The position numbers and the translations under genes are program-made. Of a stretch of 64,000 nt of DNA, positions 7,572 through 16,513 are shown piece after piece. The stretch comes from Clostridiales bacterium (GTDB taxonomy: Bacteria; Bacillota; Clostridia; Lachnospirales; Lachnospiraceae), in assembly GCA_012839295.1 (NCBI GenBank), contig DUNO01000008.1:1-64000 (forward strand), in the 5' to 3' direction. Position 1 is the stretch's first letter, and the number at the start of each line of letters is the position of its first letter. The notes under the pieces are model-generated. The model had not been told where the DNA came from. It saw only the letters and a program-made list of their open reading frames with translations, and did no database searches.

Positions 7572-8891
7572 TCAAACTAATAAGTCTTCTTTTCGCGAAA
7601 AAATTATGATAGAAAATAAAAACTCTTTATTTTGCTCTTGTATGGCATAAGCCCCACCATATTTTTCGATAATTCTAATCACATTTTTGATCCCTACCCC
7701 ATGCTCTTCCGGCTTTGATACTTTTGTTGTCCTAATTTCTCCATCCACATAATGTATTTCATGGTTAAATGTGTTCTTGACTGAAATCACAAGGGCATCA
7801 TTTTCCTTAATAATCTTTAATTTTATTATCTTATTATCCGTACATTTTTCACACGCCTCAATTGCATTATCTAATAGATTTGATAATATCGTAATCATAT
7901 CCTCATCGCTGACCTGCACTTCTAAAAGATCATTTATTTTAAAAACAAACACAATACCTTTTTCAACCGCTTCCTGGTATTTGGTATTCAATATAGCATT
8001 TACAATCACGTTGTTTGTATCAACTGCATCCAATTCTTTATTCAGATTTCCATATATTTTTTGCACATACTCTTCCAGCTCCAAATACTGTTTTTTTGCC
8101 AGTAAGGATTCAATACATGTAATTTGATTTTTGAATTCATGTGTTTTCTGTTTTTGATTATCAAAATTTTCAGAAATAGAACGATACATATTTGCTTGGC
8201 TTTTTACCTGCATTTGAAACATCCTATTTTCATGCAGCTTTATTTCACGTTTTATAATGTCATTAATTAGATAAAACACCACAACATTAATTCCTACCAT
8301 GCCAAATGCACTTATGAAGAGTATATTTGCCTGTCCTGATGTTTCCACATGGCGAAATGCTGAGAGCATCGCTGAAATAATTATGATAGTAAACACCGGA
8401 AAAAACAAAAATCTTATCCATTCCGTATCAGCCAGCATTTCCATCGGTTTTTTCCAAAATTGCCTTCTTATGAACAGAATACATAAGAAAAGTAATGTTT
8501 TGCTCAGTAGAGCGACCAAAACACTCTCCATGTAATAGGGTTCTTCTATCATATCATTATTAGATAATAGCTTACTATTTATGGAGAAAGCAACGTAATC
8601 TACAGCCAACAATAAGCCCTCAAACAAAAATGCTAAAATAATGGATTTTTGAATGTTAAGCTTGATATGCCAAAACATAAAGAAGGAAAATACTGTAATC
8701 ATCGCTATCTGTCTTGCAATAAGATTACTTCGTAAAGAATAAACCACCAGAAGAGTGCATCCAGATAGCAATGCCATCTGGATCAAATTTATCCAGCCTT
8801 CATACCTCTTTTTTCCGAATGTTTCATAGAAAATTTTGCAACAAAAGATCTCAATAACAATCAATAATATATTCTGCAAATAAATCAACAT
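7572..8891 (-). CDS. agrC: AgrC-type sensor histidine kinase
   Basis: The protein has six or seven membrane helices in the first 210 residues, a coiled linker, and a GHKL ATPase domain. The phosphoacceptor is His251 in THEFKNQI, the N box is NLLDNAIEAC (Asn342) and the G box is HGVGIKNV (about 397-404). This is the HPK10/AgrC architecture that senses a cyclic peptide at the cell surface. Its ATG follows the response-regulator stop with no gap. The likely ligand is the AgrD product encoded 3 kb away, an inference from context. Confidence 0.85.
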   Translation of the reverse strand: MLIYLQNILLIVIEIFCCKIFYETFGKKRYEGWINLIQMALLSGCTLLVVYSLRSNLIARQIAMITVFSFFMFWHIKLNIQKSIILAFLFEGLLLAVDYVAFSINSKLLSNNDMIEEPYYMESVLVALLSKTLLFLCILFIRRQFWKKPMEMLADTEWIRFLFFPVFTIIIISAMLSAFRHVETSGQANILFISAFGMVGINVVVFYLINDIIKREIKLHENRMFQMQVKSQANMYRSISENFDNQKQKTHEFKNQITCIESLLAKKQYLELEEYVQKIYGNLNKELDAVDTNNVIVNAILNTKYQEAVEKGIVFVFKINDLLEVQVSDEDMITILSNLLDNAIEACEKCTDNKIIKLKIIKENDALVISVKNTFNHEIHYVDGEIRTTKVSKPEEHGVGIKNVIRIIEKYGGAYAIQEQNKEFLFSIIIFSRKEDLLV

Positions 8892-9617
8892 CTATATTTC
8901 TCCCTGATATACAACAAAGGTATCTTTAACCTCTTTATATCTTGCTTTTGAAATAACTAGTTCCTCCCCATTATTAAGAACAACCTTATATCGTAGAACC
9001 CTCTTTATATATTTCAAATTGACGAGAAAGCTTTGGTGGATCCTAACAAATTTATTATCGTCAATCTCTTTTTCGATCTGATTAAGGGTTTCATACATTG
9101 TGTAAGTCTTTAAATCAGCCTCCATGATATGGAATTCCAATTTATGAAGCCTGCTTTCTATGTACAATATCCTTTCTAAAGAAACTTCTTTTACCCCGTC
9201 ATTAAATTTAAATTCTTTTTTAACCACTTTGTAGTTTAATTTGTTTATAATGGCGTTCATACACTCATCAAGTGTCTTTTGAAAATTTTTATTATTTTTT
9301 AGTATATATCGAACCGCATCAACTCTATATCCTTCTAACGTGTAATTTACATATGCGCTCACGAATACAATAAATACCTCATTACTAATTTCACGAATCT
9401 TTTTAGCTACCACAATTCCATCTATTTCATTCATATGGATATCCAAAAAAACAATTGTGTACCGTATCATCCCAATCCCTAAATCTATAAATTCTTTTCC
9501 AGAAGAAAACGTATCAATATGGAATGAGATACCCGCCCGTTTCATATAATCGGTTATTGCTTCTTTTACTTCTTTCCTAAAATGACTTTCGTCATCACAA
9601 ACTGCAATATGAAACAT
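8892..9617 (-). CDS. agrA: AgrA-type LytTR response regulator
   Basis: An N-terminal receiver domain carries the acidic pocket (CDDE) and the phosphoacceptor Asp59 in FLDIHMNEIDG. A LytTR DNA-binding domain occupies about 135-238, including FVRIHQSFLVNLKYI. It is the first gene of a two-gene operon with the kinase. LytTR regulators bind paired direct repeats, and such repeats are present at 5060 and 7514. A broken duplicate of this gene lies at the left edge of the window. Confidence 0.85.
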   Translation of the reverse strand: MFHIAVCDDESHFRKEVKEAITDYMKRAGISFHIDTFSSGKEFIDLGIGMIRYTIVFLDIHMNEIDGIVVAKKIREISNEVFIVFVSAYVNYTLEGYRVDAVRYILKNNKNFQKTLDECMNAIINKLNYKVVKKEFKFNDGVKEVSLERILYIESRLHKLEFHIMEADLKTYTMYETLNQIEKEIDDNKFVRIHQSFLVNLKYIKRVLRYKVVLNNGEELVISKARYKEVKDTFVVYQGEI

Positions 9618-9812
9618 TATTTCCCCTCACTTTCTGTCGAATTCAAGCGTTTTTCTTTTATATGCAAAACTTTTCTTTATTTTGTTTTCCGCTATATATC
9701 GGCAATCCGAATACGAAACTTAGTTTTTCTTATAATATCCTTTTAATATCTTTCTGACTAATATTGTTATCAAAGAAACGGAAAGTCACAGGATATGTCG
9801 GGAATTTAACTC

Positions 9813-9848
9813 AGGGAGGGAGCAGATTTACTCGCTCTCTCCCTCCCT
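9813..9848. repeat. Inverted repeat in the agrA/DUF6147 gap
   Basis: AGGGAGGGAG (9813-9822) and CTCCCTCCCT (9839-9848) are perfect reverse complements around a 16-nt loop. Neither strand shows a clear uridine tract. It lies about 110 bases beyond the stop of the DUF6147 gene and may act as its terminator or as a barrier to readthrough into agrA. Confidence 0.6.
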
Positions 9849-9956
9849 AAAGGCTTATTTAATATTTTCTCGGTATAATTATGATTCCTAAAACCTCCAT
9901 CGTATAAAATGCCATTATAGAATTTAGCGTATAGCCAATTTAACAATCAGTCCCAT

Positions 9957-10394
9957 TTAAATTCCTATAGTGCCGGATACGCCTTCGGCAGCTTCGCCGT
10001 CAATGTTTACTGTCACCTTAGTACGATACGTTGACCCCGACATTCCCTCATGGGTTTTGGATATTAAAAGATAACCTGTTCCACTAATATACCACGAATT
10101 TACCCTAATCCATTCCCCCGCGTAATACTTTTCCACATACATTGTACCTGTGATTTTTCCTGAAGACTTCATTGCCTCTATGTATACCGTTGGATATAGG
10201 GTGGTCCCATTTGCTGAAATACCTACTGTAAACCCTAAAATATTCTGCCAGTATGGCGTAACAATCTGATAATCTGTGTTTACATTAACCATTTCTTGCT
10301 CTTTTACCTCCATTGCATATACTGGACCCGTAACCCCACTTCCAGCCACTAGTGCGGCTGTTATTGCCCCTATTGCTACTTTTTTTGCTCTCAT
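9957..10394 (-). CDS. Secreted DUF6147-like protein (145 aa)
   Basis: A signal peptide (MRAKKVAIGAITAALVAGSG, cleavage near VYA) is followed by a beta-rich domain with repeated SANGTTLYPTVYIEAMKSSG and YISGTGYLLISKTHEG. I recognise it as resembling DUF6147, a small secreted family in Lachnospiraceae of unknown function. It has a GGAGGA site before ATG. A dead copy lies behind agrD at 3996-4264, so this gene type has been linked to agr. Function unknown. Confidence 0.65.
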   Translation of the reverse strand: MRAKKVAIGAITAALVAGSGVTGPVYAMEVKEQEMVNVNTDYQIVTPYWQNILGFTVGISANGTTLYPTVYIEAMKSSGKITGTMYVEKYYAGEWIRVNSWYISGTGYLLISKTHEGMSGSTYRTKVTVNIDGEAAEGVSGTIGI

Positions 10395-10505
10395 TGAAAA
10401 ATCCTCCTTGTTTGTTTAGGTTCTTTTGCACCTTACCTATATAACGCACAAGGAGAAAAAAGGGGACATATTTTTTTAAATTATTTTATAATAATTTATT
10501 TTACT

Positions 10506-11489
10506 TTATTTTGTGATATTTTCTGCCATCTTTATAATTTCTTCTTTATTTATTTCTCCTACAATATGACATTCCACTCCATCTTGCGACCATACTATTA
10601 ACATCACTTCATCAATTTGCCACATGTATGCCCGGATGCCTTTTATATCAAGATCTTCTATTCCCACCTTTTCTGTATTATAATAATTATAATAAGAACT
10701 CATACTGCCAGATGATCTAACAAATCTTATAGTTATTCTCATGTTATTTTCATTTACATAACGATAACTTAATATTCCACCGCTCTCTTGCATATCGCTC
10801 AAAACAAATCCATCCGGGACATAGTTAATATTTAGATCCGTAAGTTCAATAGGATCATTTTGATCTGCATTATTCTGAGATTGGAATAGACTAAATTCAG
10901 GAAATGTCTCCAGTACCCAATCAAAGAATTTTGTACGAGCCTCCACGCTGACTACCAAAACAGAAGAAAATGCCAAAAACAGCACTAACAGAAAAATAGC
11001 TACCTGCTTCGCAACAAATAAAAACACCTTAGCCGGGCTTTTCTTTATGCTGATCTCTTTTAATTTTTGCCGGAAGGACTTTGAATACTCTGGCTTATAT
11101 ACAATCTTAGCGGAGTCATATTCCTTCATGATTCCTTCCAGCACCAGGTTACATGCTTCTTCCATGGATGCTGTAGCGATCCATGCATCCCTTAGCCCCA
11201 AAAGGCCTGACAACAGCTTCTCCAGATAATTCAATTTGCCCTGTGCATTCTCTGTTCCCAGCATCTCTTCTATTCCAGAGATGGTGTTATTAAAGCAATG
11301 CTTGAACAAAAGAATGCCTTGATATTCAAATGGCAGCAGGCTTATCTTGTTCGCTAATTGTTTTATCTGCAAAAGTGATAATGGCTGGCGCAGGACACTG
11401 TCCCTATCCCACTTTGCCATCCTTTGGAGCTCTGCTTGCAGGGACAGGCCGCCCACTTCTTTCATAATATCTTCTACTTTTTCAGGCAT
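10506..11489 (-). CDS. DUF4367 anti-sigma-like membrane protein
   Basis: The cytoplasmic N-terminal region (1-155) is helical and sigma-binding in arrangement. One transmembrane helix (about 155-183, AIFLLVLFLAFSSVLVVSV) and an extracellular DUF4367-like domain follow, the latter beginning at LTDLNINYVPDGFVL. Such proteins are encoded next to ECF sigma factors and hold them inactive. The ATG at 11489 overlaps the sigma stop and has an AAGGTGG site; an ATG 18 bases upstream is possible. The inducing signal is unknown. Confidence 0.7.
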   Translation of the reverse strand: MPEKVEDIMKEVGGLSLQAELQRMAKWDRDSVLRQPLSLLQIKQLANKISLLPFEYQGILLFKHCFNNTISGIEEMLGTENAQGKLNYLEKLLSGLLGLRDAWIATASMEEACNLVLEGIMKEYDSAKIVYKPEYSKSFRQKLKEISIKKSPAKVFLFVAKQVAIFLLVLFLAFSSVLVVSVEARTKFFDWVLETFPEFSLFQSQNNADQNDPIELTDLNINYVPDGFVLSDMQESGGILSYRYVNENNMRITIRFVRSSGSMSSYYNYYNTEKVGIEDLDIKGIRAYMWQIDEVMLIVWSQDGVECHIVGEINKEEIIKMAENITK

Positions 11490-12033
11490 TTTGTCCACCA
11501 CCTTCATAATAGGAGCGCAGCTTTTTCAAAATACGCTGTCCACGCTTCTTTGCTGCCTCTTCTGTAATATCTAATAGCTCAGCAATTTTTTTGAAGCTCA
11601 TATCATGAACAAAACGGAAATAAATAAAATTCCTCTCATCCTCCGGAAGGCTGTCCACACAAGAGAGCAATTTTTCTTTTTCAACGGTTTTGATATATTC
11701 TTCTTCCACATTATAGCTCTCATCATTATGCTCAAAGTAGTCTATATCCTCTGCATAAACGGCTTTTTTGCGCTGTCTTATAATATTCATGGTTTCATTC
11801 CTCAATATTATAACGCAGTAAGGCTCCCTTTGGGGACATGGTAAAGACGCTATCTTTTCTATATGCTCCATGATTTTTAAAAATGTTTGTGACACGGCCT
11901 CCTCTGCATCGCTATGGGACCTTAATATTCTAAAGGAAATATTGTACATTTTTACATTCATTTTTGAAAAGATTTGATTGACCAAATCCTTTTCAGCTTC
12001 TGACATTACACCGATCACTAATATTATTATCAA
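11482..12033 (-). CDS. ECF-like sigma-70 factor
   Basis: Region 2 (MYNISFRILRSHSDAEEAVS, with the FLKIMEHIEKI that follows) and region 4 (LPEDERNFIYFRFVHDMSFK and the KIAELLDITEEAAKKRGQRI helix-turn-helix) are clear. I place the start at TTG 12033 because GGGGGAGGA lies seven bases before it. The resulting hydrophobic N-terminus (IIILVIGVMSEAEKD) is common in this Firmicutes subgroup. An ATG at 12066 has no ribosome site. The gene overlaps its anti-sigma partner. Targets unknown. Confidence 0.75.
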   Translation of the reverse strand: MIIILVIGVMSEAEKDLVNQIFSKMNVKMYNISFRILRSHSDAEEAVSQTFLKIMEHIEKIASLPCPQREPYCVIILRNETMNIIRQRKKAVYAEDIDYFEHNDESYNVEEEYIKTVEKEKLLSCVDSLPEDERNFIYFRFVHDMSFKKIAELLDITEEAAKKRGQRILKKLRSYYEGGGQNA

Positions 12034-12337
12034 ATTAGTTCCTCCCCCATAATCCTTCCGTGTCATATTATGTCAGGTATTATTATATAATTGCATGTGA
12101 ATATTGTAAATAATGCTATTGACGATAAACGCAAATTTTTAAGTGACCAGCCACAAAAGTATGCTTCACGAGAGTATAGTGGCATATTAATGACACTTTA
12201 TTTTCTATGCCCCTATGCCCATTTTTAAATTAGATGCGAATAACAAATACATTGATTTTAATCAATTATATAATGTATAATATTACCATACATTTTGAAA
12301 TTGTTATTAATATGAAATCACTGAGAGGACGCTAAGA
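12034..12337. other. Divergent intergenic region
   Basis: An AT-rich gap between the sigma factor and the lipoprotein gene. TATAATATTACC at about 12279 is a likely -10 for the plus-strand lipoprotein. No RNA gene or repeat is evident. Confidence 0.4.
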
Positions 12338-12769
12338 ATGAAAAAACTGTCTTTATATGTCTTTGTAATAGTAATACTATTATTATCTTTGACTGGTTGC
12401 TCGAACAAGAAAATGACTGAAGATAAAAACACTTACTTTTATCTTGGGCAAAGTAATTCATGGTTGGTTATTTATTCTATAACAAAAGTGGAATCCACAT
12501 ATTATGATTCACTTTCTATTCAATATATTTTTGATGATAATAGCCCAAGTGAAAAAACCCAAAAAATAGGGCCTATAGAGTATCAATTAAATGGCAATTC
12601 TATGAAAGCTGAAAGTTCCTATCCACAAGAGCTTCAAGGTGTCGGCAATTTTCATACAGGTAGTATAATGAATGCTGATGCTATTAAAATTACATTTGAT
12701 AAAGAAATGGATTTATCTATTCAGTGGCAAGATAATAAAGAGAGCATAACGCTTAAAAGGCAGGATTAA
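12338..12769 (+). CDS. Lipoprotein of unknown function (143 aa)
   Basis: The signal peptide ends in LTGCSNKK, a standard lipobox with Cys at 21. The mature part (about 120 residues) is beta-rich, with SIQWQDNKESITLKR at the end. It is layered like the lipoprotein at 5420-5911 but not obviously homologous. It is a single gene with its own terminator and lies divergent from the sigma/anti-sigma pair, which makes it a possible regulon member. That link is inference. Confidence 0.65.
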   Translation: MKKLSLYVFVIVILLLSLTGCSNKKMTEDKNTYFYLGQSNSWLVIYSITKVESTYYDSLSIQYIFDDNSPSEKTQKIGPIEYQLNGNSMKAESSYPQELQGVGNFHTGSIMNADAIKITFDKEMDLSIQWQDNKESITLKRQD

Positions 12770-12844
12770 TTAGTTTGCAATCTTTTACATCGTGAAGCAA
12801 GGAAGCGAAATAAACTCCCTCCTTAAATCTATACTATAGACGGT

Positions 12845-12886
12845 AAAACAGAGGTAAACCTTATTGACAAGGTTTACCTCTGTTTT
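12845..12886. terminator. Strong bidirectional terminator
   Basis: AAAACAGAGGTAAACCTT and its reverse complement form a perfect 18-bp stem with a 6-nt loop. A and T runs at both ends serve convergent genes at 12338-12769 (plus) and 12930-13694 (minus). Confidence 0.9.
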
Positions 12887-12929
12887 ATTGTTCCTGATAT
12901 CCTACACTCTACTTTAGATGTTCTCTACT

Positions 12930-13694
12930 TTAGATATTCCCTACCAGAAAGTCCTTTAATACGCCTGCCGCTTCCCTGATATAATAATTCAAGGTCAGGA
13001 TCTGATCCGAGGGAGCCGCCAAGCCCTGAGCCTGCGGTAAACCCTGCTTTCTTGCAATGCTTATTGCCCGGAAGACATGGAAGCCATTGGTTACAATGAC
13101 AAGGTCAGGCGCTTCCCCTTCCATCAGCAATTTGCTGTACCTGATGTTCTCCGCCGTATTCGTGGAGCTTTCCTCCTTGATAATCCGTTCCGGCGCGATT
13201 CCTCCCTCCTCCAGATAGATCCTCATGGCCTCCGCCTCCGTGATATCCTCACCAGGCCCTTGCCCTCCGGATACGATTACCTGGGTCTGGGGATTGTCCT
13301 CAAGATATTCCAGGGCGGTATCCAACCGCTTCTTTAAGGATTTTGTTATTGTCGTCCCCCTGACCTGGGCTCCAAGGACGATGGCATAATCCGCCCCTGC
13401 TTCTGCATCCTGATTGGAATAATAGATAATTGTCCCTTCAACCAGAATGAAAATGCAGAGGCCAATGGCCACGGCAGCAGTAACAATGTAATTCAATATG
13501 CTGGGCAGCTTTATATTATGGTTCAGCATATATTTTAAAATGCACCCCAAAAGAAGCAGCCCCAGCCCAGCAAAGATCCAAAAGCCTGCAAATGCCGTTC
13601 CGATCCCCGCATAAATGGTGATCAGTCCATAGTATAAAAGGCATAGGATGCCTAAAACGATGCAGATTCCAAACAGCAAGCTCATGTCCACCAT
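12930..13694 (-). CDS. YdcF-family (DUF218) membrane protein
   Basis: Three or four hydrophobic segments in the first 85 residues precede a DUF218 domain starting at ADYAIVLGAQVRGTT and containing VIVSGGQGPGEDITEAEAMR and NTAENIRYSK. The family (SanA/ElyC/YdcF-like) is linked to the cell envelope, but its exact reaction is unsettled. The ATG at 13694 sits very close to AAAGGA; an in-frame ATG nine bases later is equally likely. It follows tex on the same strand with a 23-base gap. Confidence 0.8.
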   Translation of the reverse strand: MVDMSLLFGICIVLGILCLLYYGLITIYAGIGTAFAGFWIFAGLGLLLLGCILKYMLNHNIKLPSILNYIVTAAVAIGLCIFILVEGTIIYYSNQDAEAGADYAIVLGAQVRGTTITKSLKKRLDTALEYLEDNPQTQVIVSGGQGPGEDITEAEAMRIYLEEGGIAPERIIKEESSTNTAENIRYSKLLMEGEAPDLVIVTNGFHVFRAISIARKQGLPQAQGLAAPSDQILTLNYYIREAAGVLKDFLVGNI

Positions 13695-13717
13695 TTCCTT
13701 TCAATTGCAGCGTGATT

Positions 13718-16117
13718 TTACAGCTTCATCGTCAGCTGGATCCTCTTCTTCGCCAAATCAATGCTTAGGACCTTCACATCCACAATATCCCCAACGCTGA
13801 CCACATCCAGTGGATGCTTTACGAATTTCCTATTGGACAGCTCGGAGATATGAACCAGACCATCCTGGTGTACACCGATGTCTACGAAAGCACCAAAGTC
13901 AATGACATTCCGCACCGTTCCCTTTAAGACCATGCCCTCCGTCAGATCCTTCATCTCTAAGACATCAGTCCTTAGGATCGGCTTTGGCATCTCATCCCTG
14001 GGATCCCTGCCCGGCTTTTCAAGCTCCTTGATGATATCCATTAATGTAATCTCACCAACGCCCAGCTCCTCGGCTAATTTATGCTTATCCTTGATCTTTC
14101 TTCCGATTGTGATAATCTCTTCCTCACGCTCCATCAGCGCTAAGGAAGAATTCTTCCTTCCGGCTTCCTCCTGCCCAGAGACTGGCGTACTGCCGACGGC
14201 TGCTGCCAGGGCTTTGGCAAAGGCAGTGTTCTGGTTCTTCACGGTAATGCCCTGTTGCTTTTTCTTTCCTGCCCTGGATTCCTCTTTTCTTGCTGCTCCG
14301 TTTGCCCCGTTGTCTTTCTCACCAGGCTGCTTTGGATCCTTCCCCTGGGCTTTCTGCTTCAAGGCCTGAGCCTGTATTTCCTTTACATCCTCCAAAGACA
14401 TACCCAGCTTCGTAAGCAATGAGCTAGTCGCCTCATAGGACTCCGGATGGACACCGGTCGCATCCAAGGGATTATCCCCGCCTTGGATTCTCATAAAGCC
14501 TGCACATTGCTCAAATGCCTTAGGCCCTAATTTGCCCACCTTCAAAAGCTCCTTACGGCTTCGGAACCTTCCATTGGCCTCCCGGTAAGCAACGATATTC
14601 TTGGCAATTGTCTTGTTGATGCCGGATACATGCTCAAGGAGGGACACGGAGGCAGTATTTAGATCAACGCCCACCTTATTAACGCAGCCCTCTACCACGC
14701 CGGAGAGAACCTCGCCCAGCTTTTTCTGGTTCATATCATGCTGGTACTGTCCCACCCCGATGGACTGGGGATCTATCTTGACCAACTCTGCCAAGGGATC
14801 CTGCAGCCTTCTCGCGATGGAAGCGGCGCTCCTCTGCCCCACGTCAAAGTTAGGGAATTCCTCCGTCGCCAGCTTGCTGGCAGAATAAACAGAGGCACCA
14901 GCCTCATTAACAATGATATATTTGATCGGCTTATTAATCTCCTTTAACAGCTCAACGATTATCATCTCAGATTCCCTTGACGCGGTACCGTTGCCCACGG
15001 AGATCAGTGTAATATTATATTTATCAATCAGCTTCTTAAGAACGGCCTTTGCTTCCGCCACCTTATTCTGGGGTGCCGTGGGATAGATGACAACGGTATC
15101 CAGAACCTTTCCCGTACTGTCAACGACGGCCAGCTTACAGCCCGTCCGGAAGGCCGGATCCCAGCCAAGGACAACTTGTCCTGCAATGGGAGGCTGCATC
15201 AGAAGCTGGACAAGGTTCTTTCCAAATACCTTGATCGCCCCGTCCTCTGCCTTCTCCGTCAGGTCATTCCTGATCTCCCTCTCTATGGCAGGGGCGATAA
15301 GCCTCTTATAGCTGTCCAGGATGGTCGCCTTCAGAATATCCTCCGTGTGTTCATTTCCCTTTATAATAACCTTCGTTTCCAGATATCTGAGAATCCTTTC
15401 CTCGGGAGCCAGAATCTTAACCGTCAGTATCTTCTCAGTCTCCCCACGGTTAATGGCCAGCACCCTATGGCCTGCCAGCTTCTCAATTCCTTCCTCAAAG
15501 TTATAGTACATCTCATAGACGGACTGCTGCTTCTCATCCTTCGCCGTGGAAGTAAGCTTCCCTTCCTTTACTGTCAGCTCACGGATATAGCTGCGGAACT
15601 CCGCCTCATCAGAAATCTCCTCCGCCAGGATATCCATAGCTCCCGCAATGGCTTCCTCCACCGTACGGACTTCCTTCTCCTCGGACAAATACCCTTGGGC
15701 CACATTAGCCACCGGCTCCGTAATCTCCTGGGCACGGATCGCCTCCGCAAGCCCATCCAGGCCCTTCTCCTTCGCTATCGTCGCCCTTGTCCTCCTCTTC
15801 GGACGGTAGGGACGATACAAATCCTCTACTACCACCAAGGTCGCCGCCGCCAGGATCTGCTCCTTCAATTCCTCCGTCAGCTTCCCTTGCTCCTCTATGC
15901 TTCCAAGAACCTGCTCCTTCTTCTCCTCCAAATTCCTCAAATACTGGAGCCTCTCATGCAAATTCCTGAGCTGCTCATCATCCAAGGAACCGGTAACCTC
16001 CTTACGGTATCTTGCAATAAAGGGTATTGTATTCCCCTCATCGATCAGCTGCACTGCAGCCTCAACCTGCTCCAAGCGTATTCCTAGTTCCTCTTTTATC
16101 TGTTTTAATATATCCAT
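13718..16117 (-). CDS. tex: Tex-family RNA-binding transcription accessory protein
   Basis: The full Tex layout is visible: an N-terminal helical region, a YqgF-like RNase H fold (VLGWDPAFRTGCKLAVVDST), helix-hairpin-helix motifs (LEHVSGINKTIAKNIVAYRE) and a C-terminal S1 domain (GMVLKGTVRNVIDFGAFVDI). At 799 residues it is longer than the usual 710-780. The extra length is a charged, low-complexity insert of about 80 residues (about 580-660, rich in K, Q and G) between the HhH and S1 parts. Tex binds nucleic acid and affects transcription and stress tolerance. Confidence 0.92.
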   Translation of the reverse strand: MDILKQIKEELGIRLEQVEAAVQLIDEGNTIPFIARYRKEVTGSLDDEQLRNLHERLQYLRNLEEKKEQVLGSIEEQGKLTEELKEQILAAATLVVVEDLYRPYRPKRRTRATIAKEKGLDGLAEAIRAQEITEPVANVAQGYLSEEKEVRTVEEAIAGAMDILAEEISDEAEFRSYIRELTVKEGKLTSTAKDEKQQSVYEMYYNFEEGIEKLAGHRVLAINRGETEKILTVKILAPEERILRYLETKVIIKGNEHTEDILKATILDSYKRLIAPAIEREIRNDLTEKAEDGAIKVFGKNLVQLLMQPPIAGQVVLGWDPAFRTGCKLAVVDSTGKVLDTVVIYPTAPQNKVAEAKAVLKKLIDKYNITLISVGNGTASRESEMIIVELLKEINKPIKYIIVNEAGASVYSASKLATEEFPNFDVGQRSAASIARRLQDPLAELVKIDPQSIGVGQYQHDMNQKKLGEVLSGVVEGCVNKVGVDLNTASVSLLEHVSGINKTIAKNIVAYREANGRFRSRKELLKVGKLGPKAFEQCAGFMRIQGGDNPLDATGVHPESYEATSSLLTKLGMSLEDVKEIQAQALKQKAQGKDPKQPGEKDNGANGAARKEESRAGKKKQQGITVKNQNTAFAKALAAAVGSTPVSGQEEAGRKNSSLALMEREEEIITIGRKIKDKHKLAEELGVGEITLMDIIKELEKPGRDPRDEMPKPILRTDVLEMKDLTEGMVLKGTVRNVIDFGAFVDIGVHQDGLVHISELSNRKFVKHPLDVVSVGDIVDVKVLSIDLAKKRIQLTMKL

Positions 16118-16384
16118 ATCCCATACTCCTCATATCAAAATGGCATCTTGTTTTATTCTTAAAGCATAATAATACCACCCCAAGAGCCGAAAATCAACCG
16201 CAAACACTCAATTCCACACCATCTGGGTCTTATTGACGGCATAGTTAACAGGCAGCCTACGCCCATGCTTTACTTTCAGAATATTACCATATAGCCAACA
16301 TAAATCACATATATACCACATGTCAATATCATTCGCATGCGCCACACCATAACCTAACGCGGCTGTTGCCCAAAAAACTCCCCA

Positions 16385-16485
16385 GGAAGGAAGGGCGGCC
16401 TGCTCCCCATAATGCACTGTTTGACAGACTTATGCTTGGATTTGTCGGTCAACCTGTATGGGGGGAGCAGGCCGCCCTTCCTTCC
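16385..16485. repeat. Long hairpin with 24-bp perfect arms downstream of lysC
   Basis: Arms at 16385-16408 (GGAAGGAAGGGCGGCC and on to CCCC) and 16462-16485 are perfect reverse complements. The 53-nt loop itself contains GTTTGAC and GTCAAC, which can pair, giving a branched structure. It begins 28 bases after the lysC stop on the minus strand. No uridine tract follows, so it is not a simple terminator. The remaining sequence at 16118-16384 shows no gene. Confidence 0.8.
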
Positions 16486-16513
16486 CTTCACAACCTAAAA
16501 CCCAACAGCCTCA

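Noticed and set aside
15176-16087. A 303-codon plus-strand open frame opposite tex
   Set aside because: It lies fully antisense to a well-conserved gene, is leucine/arginine-rich as expected for a shadow frame, and has no ribosome site.
16208-16417. A 69-codon minus-strand frame between lysC and tex
   Set aside because: Its start lies inside the long hairpin and there is no ribosome site.
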